A stretch of DNA of 64,000 nucleotides. It comes from Takakia lepidozioides. Its lineage: Eukaryota; Streptophyta; Takakiopsida; Takakiales; Takakiaceae. The stretch lies in NCBI GenBank assembly GCA_030704615.1, contig CM060733.1, forward strand, positions 32,364,001 to 32,428,000, read 5' to 3'. The notes below the pieces were generated by a model that saw nothing but the letters and a program-made list of their open reading frames with translations, had not been told where the DNA came from and did no database searches. Both the position numbers and the translations under genes were made by a program. Below, piece after piece: positions 31,986 through 44,894 of the stretch (positions within the stretch are counted from its first letter, which is position 1; each line of letters opens with the position of its first letter).

Positions 31986-34301
31986 TCATAACGGCTTACA
32001 CATATGCTCGAGCAAACAGTACAAAGCGATTTCAGTGGATGAGAACATGGCATGCGAATAAGACAGGATGTGTTCTGAAGGATCACGGAGGGAGCAATTC
32101 CGGGAATGGCGGCGATATTCGGAGTAGGCTGTGAAGTGTGAAGTGTGAACTGTACAAAGAGAGGATGATGTTGCTAAAAAATAGTTTACCTTCAAACTCA
32201 ACACGCTTCTGCTCTTTGGCCGTGATAGCAGCTGCTTGCTTGTTCCTAATCTGGTTCTCCAACTCGTCCAGAAGTTCCTGCTTGGTCTGTAGGAGCAGAC
32301 AATCCATCGAGTCAGTAATGCTTCTCCCTATACACCCTCTCAACAGTTCAGTAGTACTAGTTATTGCTATCTATTCTATCGGTATTACCAGTACGACCCT
32401 TCATCCTCAGAGGCCCTCTACTTCTCGCGAGCCTCTCACTCTCAAGATCCTAGATACTGGATTAGAATATATAGTGCCTGTAGATTTGGTGAATTATTAG
32501 CTTGGAAGAGATGTATTCAGTAGATCCTGTGCTGAGCAGCCTCGTGATCGATGATACTAATGAAGTTGTAAGAACTTGGAACGTTTTCAAGTATACACAT
32601 ATGTACATACAGGGTGGGGTAACACGACATGTTTGAACAGTCTTACCAACTTATGTTCTGCAAGCTGTCTCTTGCTTTCAGCTTCCTGGAACGCAGCCAT
32701 TTGTTCGTTTAACTCGAGCTCGATCCTCTTGTTTTCCTCAATTTGGTATCGCACAGTCTCTGAATGGAGTTTAGAGTTTGAGTACATTACTCGGGGAAAT
32801 CTACTACAGACTGTAAAATGAACATTCTAAACTTCGAGATACTAGCAATGTATAGCTGACAAAATATAGGCACGTGACATGGTCAACTTTCTGATCGTAG
32901 AGATTGACAAGCCCGTTTCTGGAGATGTGAAGTCGGTATCACGCTTAGCAATTGAGAACGACGGGTCCGAGAAAGTGCTTAAGTGCACCTGTTAAGACTT
33001 ACCTTTTTCCTGTAATTGATTCTGTCGCTCCTCGTGGACCCTGTTCCATAGTCGCTGCCGTAAGTCCTCCTCTCGCTTCCACCCAGCTTCCCGCTTCGCC
33101 CACTCTTCATTTTCCTCGGCTTTAAAGGCAGCATTTCTAATTGATTCATTTACTGCAAGCCTCGACATTATAGCTTGTAAGTGAGCTGCATACTGCTGGG
33201 CCTCCCGCCTCTGGTGTTCCTTCAACTCCTTCTCTTGTAGAGCCTCGGCTGCTTCTCTTGCAGCTATCATGGATTGATTATCAGACTCAAACTTCTTGTC
33301 CCTGGCACTTTCTGCATTCTTTTGGTTCGTTTGCTGAGAGTTTGCTTCATTTAGTGCCTTTCCTCTTGCCAACTGCCATTGGAAACAACGACGATGTCAG
33401 TACTGTAAACTGACACAACCTGGCGCTGGATTTTCTCAAGTGAGATCTTTGCCAAAATGCAACAAGCAAAGCACTGGATGCGGAATTTCAGTTGTGCATT
33501 CGGATTAGGAGCTATTACCTGATAGCACCGCTTCTGCTGTTGTTGTTGTTTCAGTTCTGCCTCTTCCTCCTTCCATTTCTCATTCATTGCTGCCATCTCT
33601 TCTTTGACTGCCTCCCTCTCCTCCTGGCGGAGCGCCTCCACCATGTACAATTGCTCATTGAGGATATCAATGGCTTCCACTTTCTTGGCCTCTTTCATTT
33701 CCACCTCCCTGAGTAATGCCATCTCCTTCAACTTCCACTCCTGCTCCATTGTCGCCTCCATCTTTCGCCCTTCCTCTTCTTCCAAGATTTTCCTTGCAAC
33801 TGCCTCTTCAAGCTGCCTTTTCCGGCCTTCAACTGCTCGAAGAACCGCGAGCTTGGAGTCATGGATCCGCACATCATCTGCATTATCCCTCCACGCTCGA
33901 TTTAGCTGTTCTTCAACATACTTGTCTTTTTCTTGCATCCTCTTTTGCTTGAGAACCCTTGCACGAGCCTCTAGCCATTGTCTTCTCTCGGGAAGAGACA
34001 TGGTAGTAGTCTTAAGCTCTTCCACAAGTAGTGCTTCTTCCCCCTCCAACAATGCAGCCAACCGGGCTCGTCTCAACTGCAATTTCCTTTCTCTGCACAC
34101 TCCGATTGCCTCCAACTTTTCCGAAATCGTTCGAAATTCAATCTTCGGAATCCCAGCTTGAGCAAAATTGGCAGCTACCATGGCCTGGCAATAGCTCTTC
34201 ACATCCTTCATACTATCCTGCAACTTGGCCTCATATTGCCTGGCTTTGTAGATCCGGTCCTCATTAGACGGCGCCCTTTTAGGATGCACATATGTAGCCA
34301 T
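31986..34301 (-). CDS. CFAP53: CFAP53-like cilia/flagella protein (TPH domain)
   Basis: Five exons join in phase: 34301-33519, 33372-33003, 32759-32647, 32286-32190, 32128-31986; 501 residues, close to animal CFAP53. Almost all is Glu/Lys/Arg/Gln-rich coiled coil: LLEGEEALLVEELKTTTMSL, RARVLKQKRMQEKDKYVEEQ, LNRAWRDNADDVRIHDSKLA, EEEGRKMEATMEQEWKLKEM, with a QQQQQ run at the exon 1 end. The spacing of 'RARxLKxKRxxEKxxYVxEQLxxxWRxxxDxxR' matches the TPH-domain protein CFAP53, a microtubule inner protein of axonemal doublets. In plants it would be needed only in flagellated sperm. MNS1 or CFAP45 are related alternatives. The last short exon is least certain. Confidence 0.7.
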
Positions 34302-34639
34302 TGCTGGAGTCACTCACAGGGTCTCGACACTGCAGAATCAAGACAGTGTTTTTGACGAGTACATGTGTGAGGGTGCGTCTGCTTCTTTGTACTCCAGGCT
34401 CTCGTCTTGGAAAGTTTCGAGTAATCTTACAACATGTCCATGTGATCTGTGCTCATTTACATACTACATGGCATCCATCGCTCACCTGGACTAGTTAAAA
34501 TTCAGATGTCAACATTTCAATGGTCTAGTACGCAGTTCTCAGAGTGTCGACCAACAATAGAATGTTTCAGATCATTTCCTCCTCTCTCAGCTTTCTCGAT
34601 GCGTTTGCAGTAACAGCTTTTTAGGCTTCTATGTCCCGG

Positions 34640-34862
34640 AGAGGACGTTCCTTTCTTCTTGAGGATCAGAAATGCTTGGCAGCTTATCTGCAGGGGCCCT
34701 GACCCTTACGCAATCCCTCGAACAGTAGTTGCTTTTGGGCTGCTTTTGGCTCTCTTTGGGTGGGTTTGTCTTAATCTTGTTTCTTGTTTTGCCTTTTGTT
34801 CCATAAGCTCTTTGAGCTTTCTGCGGACGTTATGAAGTACCATTTCATTTCATTTCTTTCTT
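34640..34862 (+). mobile_element. LINE-A, 5'-truncated copy
   Basis: Matches the LINE-A 3' end: GAGGATCAGAAATGCTTGGC, CCTGACCCTTACGCAATCCC, GTTCCATAAGCTCTTTGAGC, TTTCTGCGGACGTTATGAAG, then CATTTCATTTCATTTC. More diverged than the copy at 31263. It lies just upstream of the CFAP53-like start. Confidence 0.8.
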
Positions 34863-35566
34863 TCACTCACAAATCGAAGTCTTAAGAGGCGGGAGAGATG
34901 GACGACTCTTACTCAGGAAAGTATGAGAGACATAGGGAAGACGGCCGCCGTATACTTTGTAAAGCGAGACAGCGACAGAACCGAGACAGCGAAAGATCCA
35001 AAAGGTCCCGAAAGATCACCATAAGGTGAACAATCGAGCTCTAGGATCTGTAGAAAAATATCTATAGGGATCTCAAGGAGAAGGGAGATTGAGAAAGACA
35101 AACAAGGAAAGGAAGTTCAATATTCAACTTGAGAAAGTCACGTCCAGGAGGATTACCAAGGGCAAATAGAACATAGGACAGTCTTCAGACCCCTAAGGAT
35201 CGTGGCGACTGGCTGATGCTCAGGAAAGATATGACAGCCCGCAGTCTTTGGAGCCATATCCCGCCCGGCCATGTTCTTTCTTTCTGTCGACCTTCTCGTA
35301 CATCTTCATCTATTTACAACACACAACACAAGGTATTTTCTAGAAACGTCGAGATCCCTTACTCTTCTCTTACCCCGCCATCCTCTAGGCACATATTCCA
35401 TATTCTTGCTCTTCATCATTTCTACCGGACTCTCTCACAGTCAACCTTCCGTGCTCCATGTTTTGGTCATCTTGGATTCCCATTGAAGTGCTTTCTCTCT
35501 ATTTCCTTCAGATCCCAACTTGTGCGTGTTCATCTCGCGATCAACAAGAACCTCTCTCCCCTCCCC

Positions 35567-35606
<40 letters not shown>

Positions 35607-36126
35607 TTCAATTTCATTTCATTTCTCTTCTTCACACTGCCCACAAAGAACTTCAAGGCTCTTGCACTCCCGCATTGAAGCTTTCAAGATAGCCTGCTCG
35701 TCAGGGCACTGTAATTACAGCAGAGGCCATCGTGGGTTCAAACCCACTGCAATGCATTTGTTTGTCCACGAATCTAATCAAACCAAGTCCATCAGATTGA
35801 AGGGGAGTGAATGGGGTTGAATAAAAACTTGACTCCATGCAAGCGTCAGGACTCAATCAATTGTATATATACTATATTCTCTCTACTGCACGAGCTTCAA
35901 GAGTTCTACAAATTCAGATATGGCCATGGCAAGAATTCTTGAACACTTGAATCTTTCTAGTCGAGTACTGGAAGATGGGTTTGTCGGAATCAAGGGCAAG
36001 AACTCAGATGGCGGAAATTGCCTAGAGAATCTTGATGGATTATCATGAACAGGGGCCCCTCCATCTTTCAGATTTTGGGTCTTTTTAGTCCTGAAGTACT
36101 TGGAGAGCCAATGCACGGGGCTCAGT
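34863..36126. other. Spacer between two reverse-strand genes
   Basis: No gene recognised. Around 35725-35755 a GTGGGTTCAAACCCAC stretch looks like a pol III B box but has no tRNA fold around it. The 3' UTR of the acyl-CoA ligase gene lies at the right end. Confidence 0.45.
35570..35600. repeat. CT dinucleotide microsatellite
   Basis: CTCTCT... for about 30 bases, followed by GTGAAGTTCAATTTCATTTC. No gene link visible. Confidence 0.9.
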
Positions 36127-39100
36127 TTACGCGCCGTTGATGGGCTTACTTTGAAGCTTCTTCGCAATCTGGTCTTTGAGCAAACGTCGCAGAATCTTCC
36201 CAGATGGAGACTTGGGTATGGAGCTCACAAATTCCACGTGCCGTACCTTCTTGTATGTCGCGACCTGTCCAAGAAGAGTAATTATGTGAAGGAGGGTTGT
36301 CATAACATGGTTGCATCCAAACTGCGAGATTGATCTTTCCATTGAATACTGGTCAGATCCACCAGAAGTTCCACAGAACTTCGAATTACAAGGACAGTTT
36401 TCCCTCGCCTGGACGGTCCTCCAGGGAGCTTAACTGCGAAAAGGGTTTTCTCCGAGCCGTGCTACTGTTGACTGCCATCTACGAGTCGTGCAACATTTTG
36501 ACAAAAACTTACGAAGCGTTCGGATTCGTCTTGAAAGTTACCTTGGAAGCGACAAATTTCATGACTTGTTCTTCCGAGAGCGAACTGTCAGGCTTGAGAA
36601 CCACGCAGGCCGCTGGGATCTCGCCTGCTTCTTCATCCGGTATGCTGTTGGACCCCATCCCGAAGAAATGACAGCGTTCACATGTGGAATGCCTTGTCAA
36701 AATTAGAGTGCACTGGCAACAGGGCGACCAGGTCAGATCTAATTGTCTATACTTCAACTCATAAAAGTTTTGGTCGAGATAGGAGACTTCGATATGGCCG
36801 CATAAGGGACACAAAGCTGAGAGAGAGAGCATACATGGCATGCATTGCTTATGTACAGTATTAAAATAAACCCAGAGAATGGTTTGCAGCTCCAAAGTAG
36901 CTCAATTTCTGTAGTCCTGAAGCTTCTACAGATTAACAAAATACTCACGGTACAACAGCTGCATCTACAATCGCTGGATGTGAAATCAAAATGGCCTCAA
37001 GCTCGGCTGGTGGAACCTGCCAACATACGTAGATCACAGGTCATGCATTGTGTGGATGATCAATATGTTTTCTCACGTAAAGTCACATGCCAGCTCTGAT
37101 AAGTACAATGTGCATGCAATAACAAGTTCCTCTCCTACGGTGTCGCGAAAGCTCTAGCGAAACCGATCTCAAACCACCGCAGGGATTAACATCTAGATCC
37201 ACATTTGAATATCTCATCAATTGCGCAATTGAGTAGATCACTGACCTGAAATCCCTTGTACTTGATGAGCTCTTTCACTCTCTCCACAATGAATACATCC
37301 CCATCATCGTCAATAAAGCCCACGTCGCCTGTGTGTAGCCATCCGTCCTTGTCTACAGTAGCTGCTGTGGCCACATCATTCTTGTAGTACCCTGCTTTCA
37401 AAGCGTGCCTCGCAGCAAAGCTCTCCATTAGCTTGAGCAACATTGCTTTAATTCTGCATCCCTCAGTGAAATCTCAGAAGCTCGCACTAATTATGACTTA
37501 GCTTCCAGTATTAACATGTGAATTTGAGATGAAGATGGATTCGAGAAAGGTTGACTGGGCATCACAGTTTTGTTTTCCGGTCCGTTTCTTCAATTTATAT
37601 ATGAACACTAGAGCGAATGTAGAAGTTGACCTCTCATGACGGAGACGCCACGAATGCAAATCTCTCCGGGAGTGTTCGCAGGCAACGACTTTCCAGTGTC
37701 TGTGTCCACGAATTTGAGCTGGGCGCCAGGAAGAATGTATCCCACTGAGCCTCTCTTGGCGTTGCCGCGCGCTTGGCCGGGGGCACAGTGAGAGAGTGTC
37801 ACGCAACTGTACTCCGTCAACCCATAGGCCTTTGAACACAACATGACAACAGCATCGATAGGACTTACAATCCAGGATTTACAAAACCAGGACGTGCTGA
37901 AGCAAAGATTATGTATAAAACCCTTATATCTCTTCATCCGCTGAGGGTTAGATACCCACTTAGTGGACCTCCAAATAGGCATGAGTGGAGTTCGTGTGAG
38001 CACCCGACAGAACGAAACCCATTTGAATCTTCTAGACGACAAACAACTTATCCATTGCAATCTTTCAAGACATAGATCTACTAAATTATCAGAGAGCACT
38101 AGCGTTTGCTCCTCTCACTTTCATGTATGCGTCGTCAATGCTTGCACAAGTGATTTAGAAGAGAGTGCAAAATTATACACATTTGTGACCCGCGACAAGC
38201 TTAGTGGAGGAGAGGGTCTATCGACCAAACTGTTCCGAGAATAGATGTCGTACTGTAAAGAATGGGAGAAGTTAGGAGCTTGTAACGCAGAGATTGGATA
38301 ATCGATCCGTACCTGCTGTACCTCCACACCAGGAAACTTGGCCTCGAATGCATTCTGCAGGTCTGGCCCCAGCGGTGCCGCTGCCGTCAGCACTGCTCGC
38401 AGCTTCAATTCTCTGAGGTCGAAATCGTCTACTTCGGGATTCTTGACAAGTTGTAAGATGATGGGGGGCACAATTGGAGCAAATGTAACTCCATACTTCA
38501 ACAACACTTCTAGAAATCCTCGCAACGTGAACCTGGAAGCCGCATGCATGCACCAGTTTAGAGTCTTCTTTTAGTGAGTGAAGGTTTAACGCTAATCCTG
38601 AAAACATCTACTCTTGCAGCAGTCTACATACTAGAACTTTAAAAGTCTCAGTTGCACGCACCTCTAATATCTCGCTGACACCAGTCAATGGAGGAACGAC
38701 ATGATCCAGGTTTGATGGCCTTCCTGTCTAGATGATCAAAATTATGAGCTACATTAATGATTAGATCTTCTCAACAAGGAAGGGCCTTGCCGAAGAGCCA
38801 TGCTAGGTGTTCCGATCAGAATAGATGACAGCAAATTATAGCAACAACCAGATCTTCACCAATTGAGGGGCCTCTACATTTGGGAAGGTTGCACAATACC
38901 TGGACATGGCTACCACTGTGCCTTTTATGCGCATTGTGGCACAACCAATGCTACAGATGCCGTAGATGTGGAAGAAAGGCATCAACCCCACCGCTACATT
39001 TCTCTCGGACTCAGGTCCTCCAAGATCTCGCCGTGCAGTCACAGATTTCTCAAGATCACCCATAGTTTGGCATAAATTTGAAAGAATGTTTCGGTGGGTA

Positions 39101-39705
39101 AGCATCACACCTTTAGAGACCCCAGTTGTGCCAGACGAGTATGGAAGTGCACACAAGTCATCTTGGGAGACGTCAATCGCCTGTACATTCATTCCGTCAG
39201 CTTCGAAAAGAGTTTTCAGGGAACAGGCACCCTTTGGGACATTTCCAGAAACTATCACGATTGGGAGCTCAACGTGAGCCACTTTTTCAAATGATTCTGC
39301 AGTTGCGAGGATGAGTTTCGCTTCAGAGTTCAGAACTTGTTTCGCGATCTCAAGGGGGTGAGAGGCAGGATTAGACCCTGAAAAAACTGCCCCAGCTGAC
39401 ATAATACCCAGTACTAATATGAAGTACTCAGCCATGTTGGGCAGTAGGACAAACACAACGTCTCCTTTCTTTATCCCAAATTCTTGGACGAGGCCTGCTG
39501 CCACATTGCCCACCAAGGTTTGTACTTGCCCGTACGTATATTCTCGCCCATCGGATGCATCTACAATGGCCACTCTTTCCTTAAACTTTTCCGCGTCTTG
39601 CAAAACATATTGAGGGAGCGTGAACCCGCTAGGTACAGAATGGACGGGTAGCATGCTATGAAAGACAAAGTCTTCTGATGCTGGCTTGCTATAGAGGGTG
39701 GCCAT
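36127..39705 (-). CDS. 4-coumarate:CoA ligase-like acyl-CoA ligase (ACOS5-type)
   Basis: Seven exons join in phase to 559 residues: 39705-38900, 38532-38313, 37829-37631, 37391-37246, 37016-36949, 36644-36542, 36264-36127. It activates a carboxylic acid with ATP to an acyl-AMP and then CoA thioester. Seen in order: [19 protein letters not shown] (AMP-binding box I), [60 protein letters not shown] (box II), [47 protein letters not shown] (catalytic Lys). AYGLTEYSC and the [15 protein letters not shown] segment resemble ACOS5-like enzymes of sporopollenin synthesis more than true 4CL (GYGMTEAGP). The start [10 protein letters not shown] was chosen over an upstream Met because family N-termini begin near here. 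No clear peroxisomal signal at the C-terminus (NGA). Appears intact. Confidence 0.85.
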
Positions 39706-40925
39706 TTTGTCTGCCACAGCACCACACCTTGAACTGATGGACCTCCACAACTCTATGGACCTCCCAAACTCTATATGGAGATTCCGATCCTACATAAATT
39801 GCGACCAAGTCTTGAGCATGATCTCCGCAATCATTTAATCTATATTCTCATACCGGCAATGTTGAACGTAATGCTCAACTTCAATCTGCTGCAGAATGAA
39901 ACTTAAGGCCTTATTCTGCCGACGGCAACGAGCTGTTTGCGCTGATCAGCAACAGAGAACTAGAGAGAAAGAGAGAGAGAGGTTGAGGTGTGGAGGGTAG
40001 TGTGGGGATGACATCAAGTGAGCGCCATGGAAATAGAAGTGTGCTCCTCTACGACGTCGAGTGCATGAGAAGTGTGGGGGGTGGGGTGGTGAGTGTTTGG
40101 TGACAGGGACGATCCTGGCCCACTGGATGAAACCTCAATATTTATCTCACAACCATCTCCCGCTTGCCATTTTCATCCATTACCTGCAAATTTCATCCCA
40201 TTGCTACCAAGATTTTGGCCTCTGCCAAATGATAATTTTGAAAGTTAGCATGACGTAGGCTAGGATGACAGTGTACTAGGTAATTGAGATAGAGATGTCT
40301 TGACCGTATATTGAGGTTTCTTTTAATTATTGGATGGTCTAGCATTAAAAAGTTCAAAAAGTGCGTAAGGGCAAGGTTGCAGAAATCAGAACTGAACTAA
40401 ATTGCCACGGAACATTGAAGTGTTGTTGAGAATGACGACGATGCCAGTCCCCCTAGCCTGACTTCGCCAACACCAAGCACTCCACCTTGAAGACGATCCC
40501 ACTGGGCCACCCTGCACCTGCACCAACCCCCTCACCAAGCCCTAACCTTCCCTGCATACTGGCACTGCTCCCCTGTACTCCTGCAGCAGCCACAACCACA
40601 AGGACTAGTGAGTTGCTTGGCCCAGCCTCAAGATAGAAAAGAACTACTCTCTGGCTCTGAAACCGCGATGTTGAAGATACAAATTTGAAGCCATTAGTGA
40701 GTTGCTTCAAACCCAACCAACATAATAGTTAGAACTATCTAAGAAGTCAACTAGTGAATTATGTAGAAACTAGAACTATCTAAAAAGCCCAGGGCCTATA
40801 TTTATGGGGCCCACCGACTACACCCTATATTCATTCATGGGGCATGTGCTCCCTCTTTTTATTCATGGACCATACACGTGGCCTTACTACATACGTCCCC
40901 ACTCTAATTCTTGGACCACTCTAGG
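39706..40925. other. 5' flank of the acyl-CoA ligase gene and spacer
   Basis: GA-rich microsatellite at 39958-39982, probably in the leader or promoter of the reverse-strand gene. No other gene or repeat recognised up to the LINE at 40930. Confidence 0.45.
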
Positions 40926-40929
40926 ATGA

Positions 40930-43761
40930 ACGTGGCTCTTTGACTCAGGGGGTTATTACTCTTCTCCATAAGAAAGGGGACATAGCAAACATTAGCAACT
41001 ACATACCTATTAGTTTGCTAAATGTGGCTTACAAAATAATCGCTAAGGCCCTGGCCCTTCGCATTCAACCTCTTCTCCCCTCCATGATCAGACCTGGTCA
41101 GGCAAGAGGTTTTGTTAAGGGCAGAAACATACTTGACAATGTGCTGTTAGCTCAAGAAGCAAACAACTATGCATCCAACACTGGTCAAGCTCTAACCCTC
41201 TGGTTCCTAGACTTCGAAAAGGCTTTTGATAAAGTCGACTGGTCCTTCCTGCTGGCAGTCCTATGGAAAGCAGGCCTCCCTCCCTATTTCTGTAAATGGG
41301 TGCACATTCTCTTACAAGGAGCGACCAACAGAGTCACCATAAACGGATACATGTCAAAGCCTTTTCAACTACGAAGATCGGTCAGACGGGGATGCTTGCT
41401 TGCGCCATTCCTCTTCCTCTTTGTTGCAGACGCCCTTGGCTATATGCTTCAAAGCAATCCCTTGGTGAAAGGTTTGAAACTGCAGAACCCCAGAACTGGA
41501 CATTGGAATGAGGTCAAAGATTCTATGTATAGATGATACCTTTTTGCTGCTTCATGCAGACCACCCCTCTCTTGCTGCAGCTCAAAATACCCTAGCTCAC
41601 TTCTGTGATATCTCAGGGTTCAAGGTCAACTGGTCAAAATCTAAAGCCCTGCTACTTGGAGACCTCTCTAAATCCACCATAAGAGCCTCCCCCACTTGGG
41701 GGCAACACCTTGGTCTCACATGGCTTAGAAATGGTGAGACCACCACCTTGCTAGGGCATACATTTGGGATCAACCTGACAGAGGAGCAACGTATGGGCCC
41801 CTCTATTCAAAAACTGAAACACCAGCTTGCTTACTGGGGGTCTTGCCACCTCTCTATTACTGTAGAGCGTTGGTGGCAAACCAAGTTCTACTTGCTGGGG
41901 TTTGGTACTTTGCCTCCACCTGGGGACCGGAGTCTAAATTTTTCAAAGAAATCAAGAGACTGATACGTAATTTCATCTGGGGCTCCGCATTCGCCTCTCA
42001 GAACAGAATACCTCAAGTATCTTGGGCCCAGATCTACCTCCCTAAAAAGATGGGAGGGCTAGGAGTCTTAGACCCAGAGACTCAAGTTAAGGCGCTTCTT
42101 GGGAAATGGATACCCAGATATCTGGGGCCCAAGGGAGGCTGGTGGAAGCTAATGATAGCAAACACTATCTACTCCTCCTCCCCAATGCAACGGGTTCTAT
42201 GGCCATAATCCAGCAGATGGATTGTCCAAGGATTCAATCACAAATCACTGGGCTCTCATCTTTGGTCCTCCATCTGGAAATCCTGGAATTGCTTCAGACC
42301 TTTTTTGGTGAAAAAGGAGTCGTCTTCCTTCCATGAAATCTTGCGAACACCTGTTCTTTAATGACCCTAACCCATCAATGGCTCTCCGGGGTTCCGCTAA
42401 AAGATGGGCTGCATGGGAAACTAGAGGCTTCTCCACAATTAAACATCTTTGGGACAGCTCCCCTCAATCCCTGAGAGGGGCTCTATGTGCGAATCGTCTC
42501 CATTTGGGGATACCTCTTATCATCCAATCAATCCCTGATACCTAGAAACTTATACTCAAAGATGGCCAGGACCCCCACAGACCGCATCAATGGATTCTTC
42601 CACAAAGTCCATCTTTACAAGTCATCTATGTTTCTGAAGTCTCTCCATCTACGATCTCTGGATACAGATTTCAGGCTCATGAACTTTCTGGCAGCCTCTC
42701 CCTTACTAGCTCAGACATCATCTCAATTCCAAATCAGGAAGCCATCCATGCTAGAATATGCCACTGATCTCACCGGAAAAAAACTTTAATCCTTTTGTCC
42801 TGGGGGGCATTCCCCCTGTTAAACTGGCTCAGGAAAGAATCATTCACTCTAGTCGGAAACTCGGGCATCGCATCCTTGCCGAGTGGCAGTGGACAATCAA
42901 TGGCGACATTCATCCTCTCTTCTCATACTCAGCTCGGTAGGGTTACATACCCTTACTTCGAGCCAGACCTCTCACCACAAAATGGGAAGGCAAATGGAGT
43001 CATGAGAGCTTCAACGAGGAAAATTGGAAGGGCATCTGGTCAGTAGTTTGGGAGAAGAAAAAACCTACCAAGATAAGTGCCTTTCTGTGGCAGTTAGCCA
43101 ACAAAGTCCTCAAGGTGGGCCAATACATTAATTTAAAATGTATTTGGACAGAGAACATCCCCTCCTACTGGGAAGGACACAGAAGCATGCTCTTCAGCAT
43201 CCCTAGAGTTTGAAAGATCAGAGATCAACTGGAAGCATATCAGGTCCTCCTCAACAGCGCGCCTCCACTTCCAATGTTAGAATTCTTATTTACCTGCTCT
43301 AATCCAGTCCAAAAGCTTAGCCCACTCTGGCCTCTCTCAGTCCTACTTGCTCCTTCTTCACCTTTCCCCTTCGCTGTCACCCCGTTCTGTCGCATCCCCG
43401 ATCCAACCTCTGCCAAGCTATCTTAGGGCTGGTGTCTTCTTCTAACCCTCTTCCCTCCCACTTGCTAAATTACACTCTTACTACCTTAATGCTACACTCC
43501 ACCCGCATGGATATTCTGCCGAGTGCTAGACTCTCTCCACACTTGGAGTTTCTAGTGATTTAATCACGACTTATGGTGTCTTGTTTACTGTTCTAGTTAC
43601 AGTTACTAGCTCTTCGTTATCTGGCACTGCCTCCTGTGTGACATGCCTTATGGCAGCCTTTGGCAACCGAGGGTTTTAACTTTTTTCCCTCCAATAATTA
43701 TAAATAAAGTTCGAGCAAGGCCTCAGACCCCTTCCCTAAAAAATTAAAAAAAACAAAAAAA
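40930..43761 (+). mobile_element. L1-type LINE, 5'-truncated, internally deleted
   Basis: RT region begins GVITLLHKKGD at 40957 and shares many stretches with the LINE at 6622 (IRPGQARGFVKGRNILDN, FLDFEKAFDKVDW, DISGFKVNWSKSKALLLG, GQHLGLTWLRNGETTTLLG, LIRNFIWGS). Near 43215 it jumps to sequence like the far 3' end of that LINE (EINWKHI against DVNWKHL), so the zinc-binding region is missing. The 3' UTR ends in an A-rich tail near 43735-43761. No endonuclease part. Confidence 0.85.
40940..42208 (+). pseudogene. LINE reverse transcriptase, frameshifted at the YADD box
   Basis: RT motifs are present to MYR, then one base is missing in ATGTATA-GATGATACC, where ATG TAT GCA GAT GAT ACC (MYADDT) is expected at about 41525-41540. 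The frame continues in the next register as DDTFLLLHADHPSLAAAQNT. An extra Arg codon sits in QARGFVKG. Both changes show a dead copy. Confidence 0.8.
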
Positions 43762-44047
43762 CGTGGCCCCAATGAAACTGCTCTACATATTGGCTCAATC
43801 TGACTCTTTTGAGAGGGCGACGTGCGGGGTAGGAAGGCCCTCACGTGGCAAGGCGAGGAAGGGGGCAAGCGGGTCCCACAGCCAGGCTCTGCCCGCGTGG
43901 CGCTGGGGAGCAGGGAGTCAACGGGGAGGAGGCCGAAGGCTGTGCGCCCACGTGGCGTGGAGTACGTGGCAGGGCGGGCAGTTTTTGCCTGGGCATCCCC
44001 GGCACTATCCCTCATAGTGTCTAGGACATAGTGCCCCGGGTGCCCAA
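43762..44047. other. GC-rich spacer
   Basis: High-GC stretch (43815-44000) with overlapping open frames on both strands, which is expected from base composition. No family recognised. Confidence 0.4.
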
Positions 44048-44894
44048 GAAGCCCAAAAAGGCCATACTAGTATACTATCCCGGGATATGGAATATTCTCG
44101 AGCCCGGGATTAAGATTCTAAAAGCCAAGGGTCTACGTATATACCATGAATTTATTTTGTATGTCTTTAAAATACAAATAACTGGTGTGTATTACTTGTA
44201 CCTAACACAGCAGGAGCAGTTTGCGCGATGGCTGGAGCTTGGAGTGCCCGAGGAGTGAGCGATACGGTTGTTGGAATTGGAGTCGTTTCGAAGAGCAGAT
44301 GAGGCTGGTTGATGGTGAGGTTGGATATCTCGTCTGTCTTGTATTCGATTCATCGAGCTGCGCTGCTGTTTCCTGGTTGTATTTGTCTGCCTCTGCTTGA
44401 AGGATGTTCATGTTCCCCATTCTCACATCTGGTTTTGGAATTCACTTTTCTCCTCTGTCGCCCTCTCGTAGGGCAATGCAACTATAATGCAACTTAGCGA
44501 CTGTAAGTAGTAGAGGAGAAAGCATAGTTTTTATCACCAAGCCTCATTGGATGACCACTGCGGAGTCTTGCTTTTTTCAACACATTGCCTGGAGCTACAG
44601 CTTGCAAGCGGGCGTAGTGGCTACGAAATCTTTGAACAGCTGGTGCATCAACCTGGAGTCCCAATCATGCTGACAAACGTTTTCCGCATTGTAAGTTAAT
44701 CCCCCAGGACTTTTACGGGCTTTATTCTGTAATACTTTGAGCCCAGGCTTCTCAGGGTTCAGTCGGAAGCCGGCCAGCCTAGGTGTCCTCAATGCAGGGT
44801 CCATAGTGTATTCAGGAGCCTCACTTTGTGTTTGTGCAAATATTGATTGGATGATACAACTAAACCTTTAGCTGACAAGTGATGTGGTGGGACA

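Noticed and set aside
33604-34161. Plus-strand Ser-rich frame of 185 codons
   Set aside because: Antisense shadow of the CFAP53-like coiled coil (Glu/Lys codons read backwards give Ser/Leu/Phe).
35690-35760. Possible tRNA gene (GGTTCAAACCC-like B box)
   Set aside because: The T stem does not pair with a seven-base loop and no D arm, anticodon arm or acceptor stem can be formed around it.
43763-44031. Overlapping open frames on both strands
   Set aside because: Explained by high GC content; no family match.
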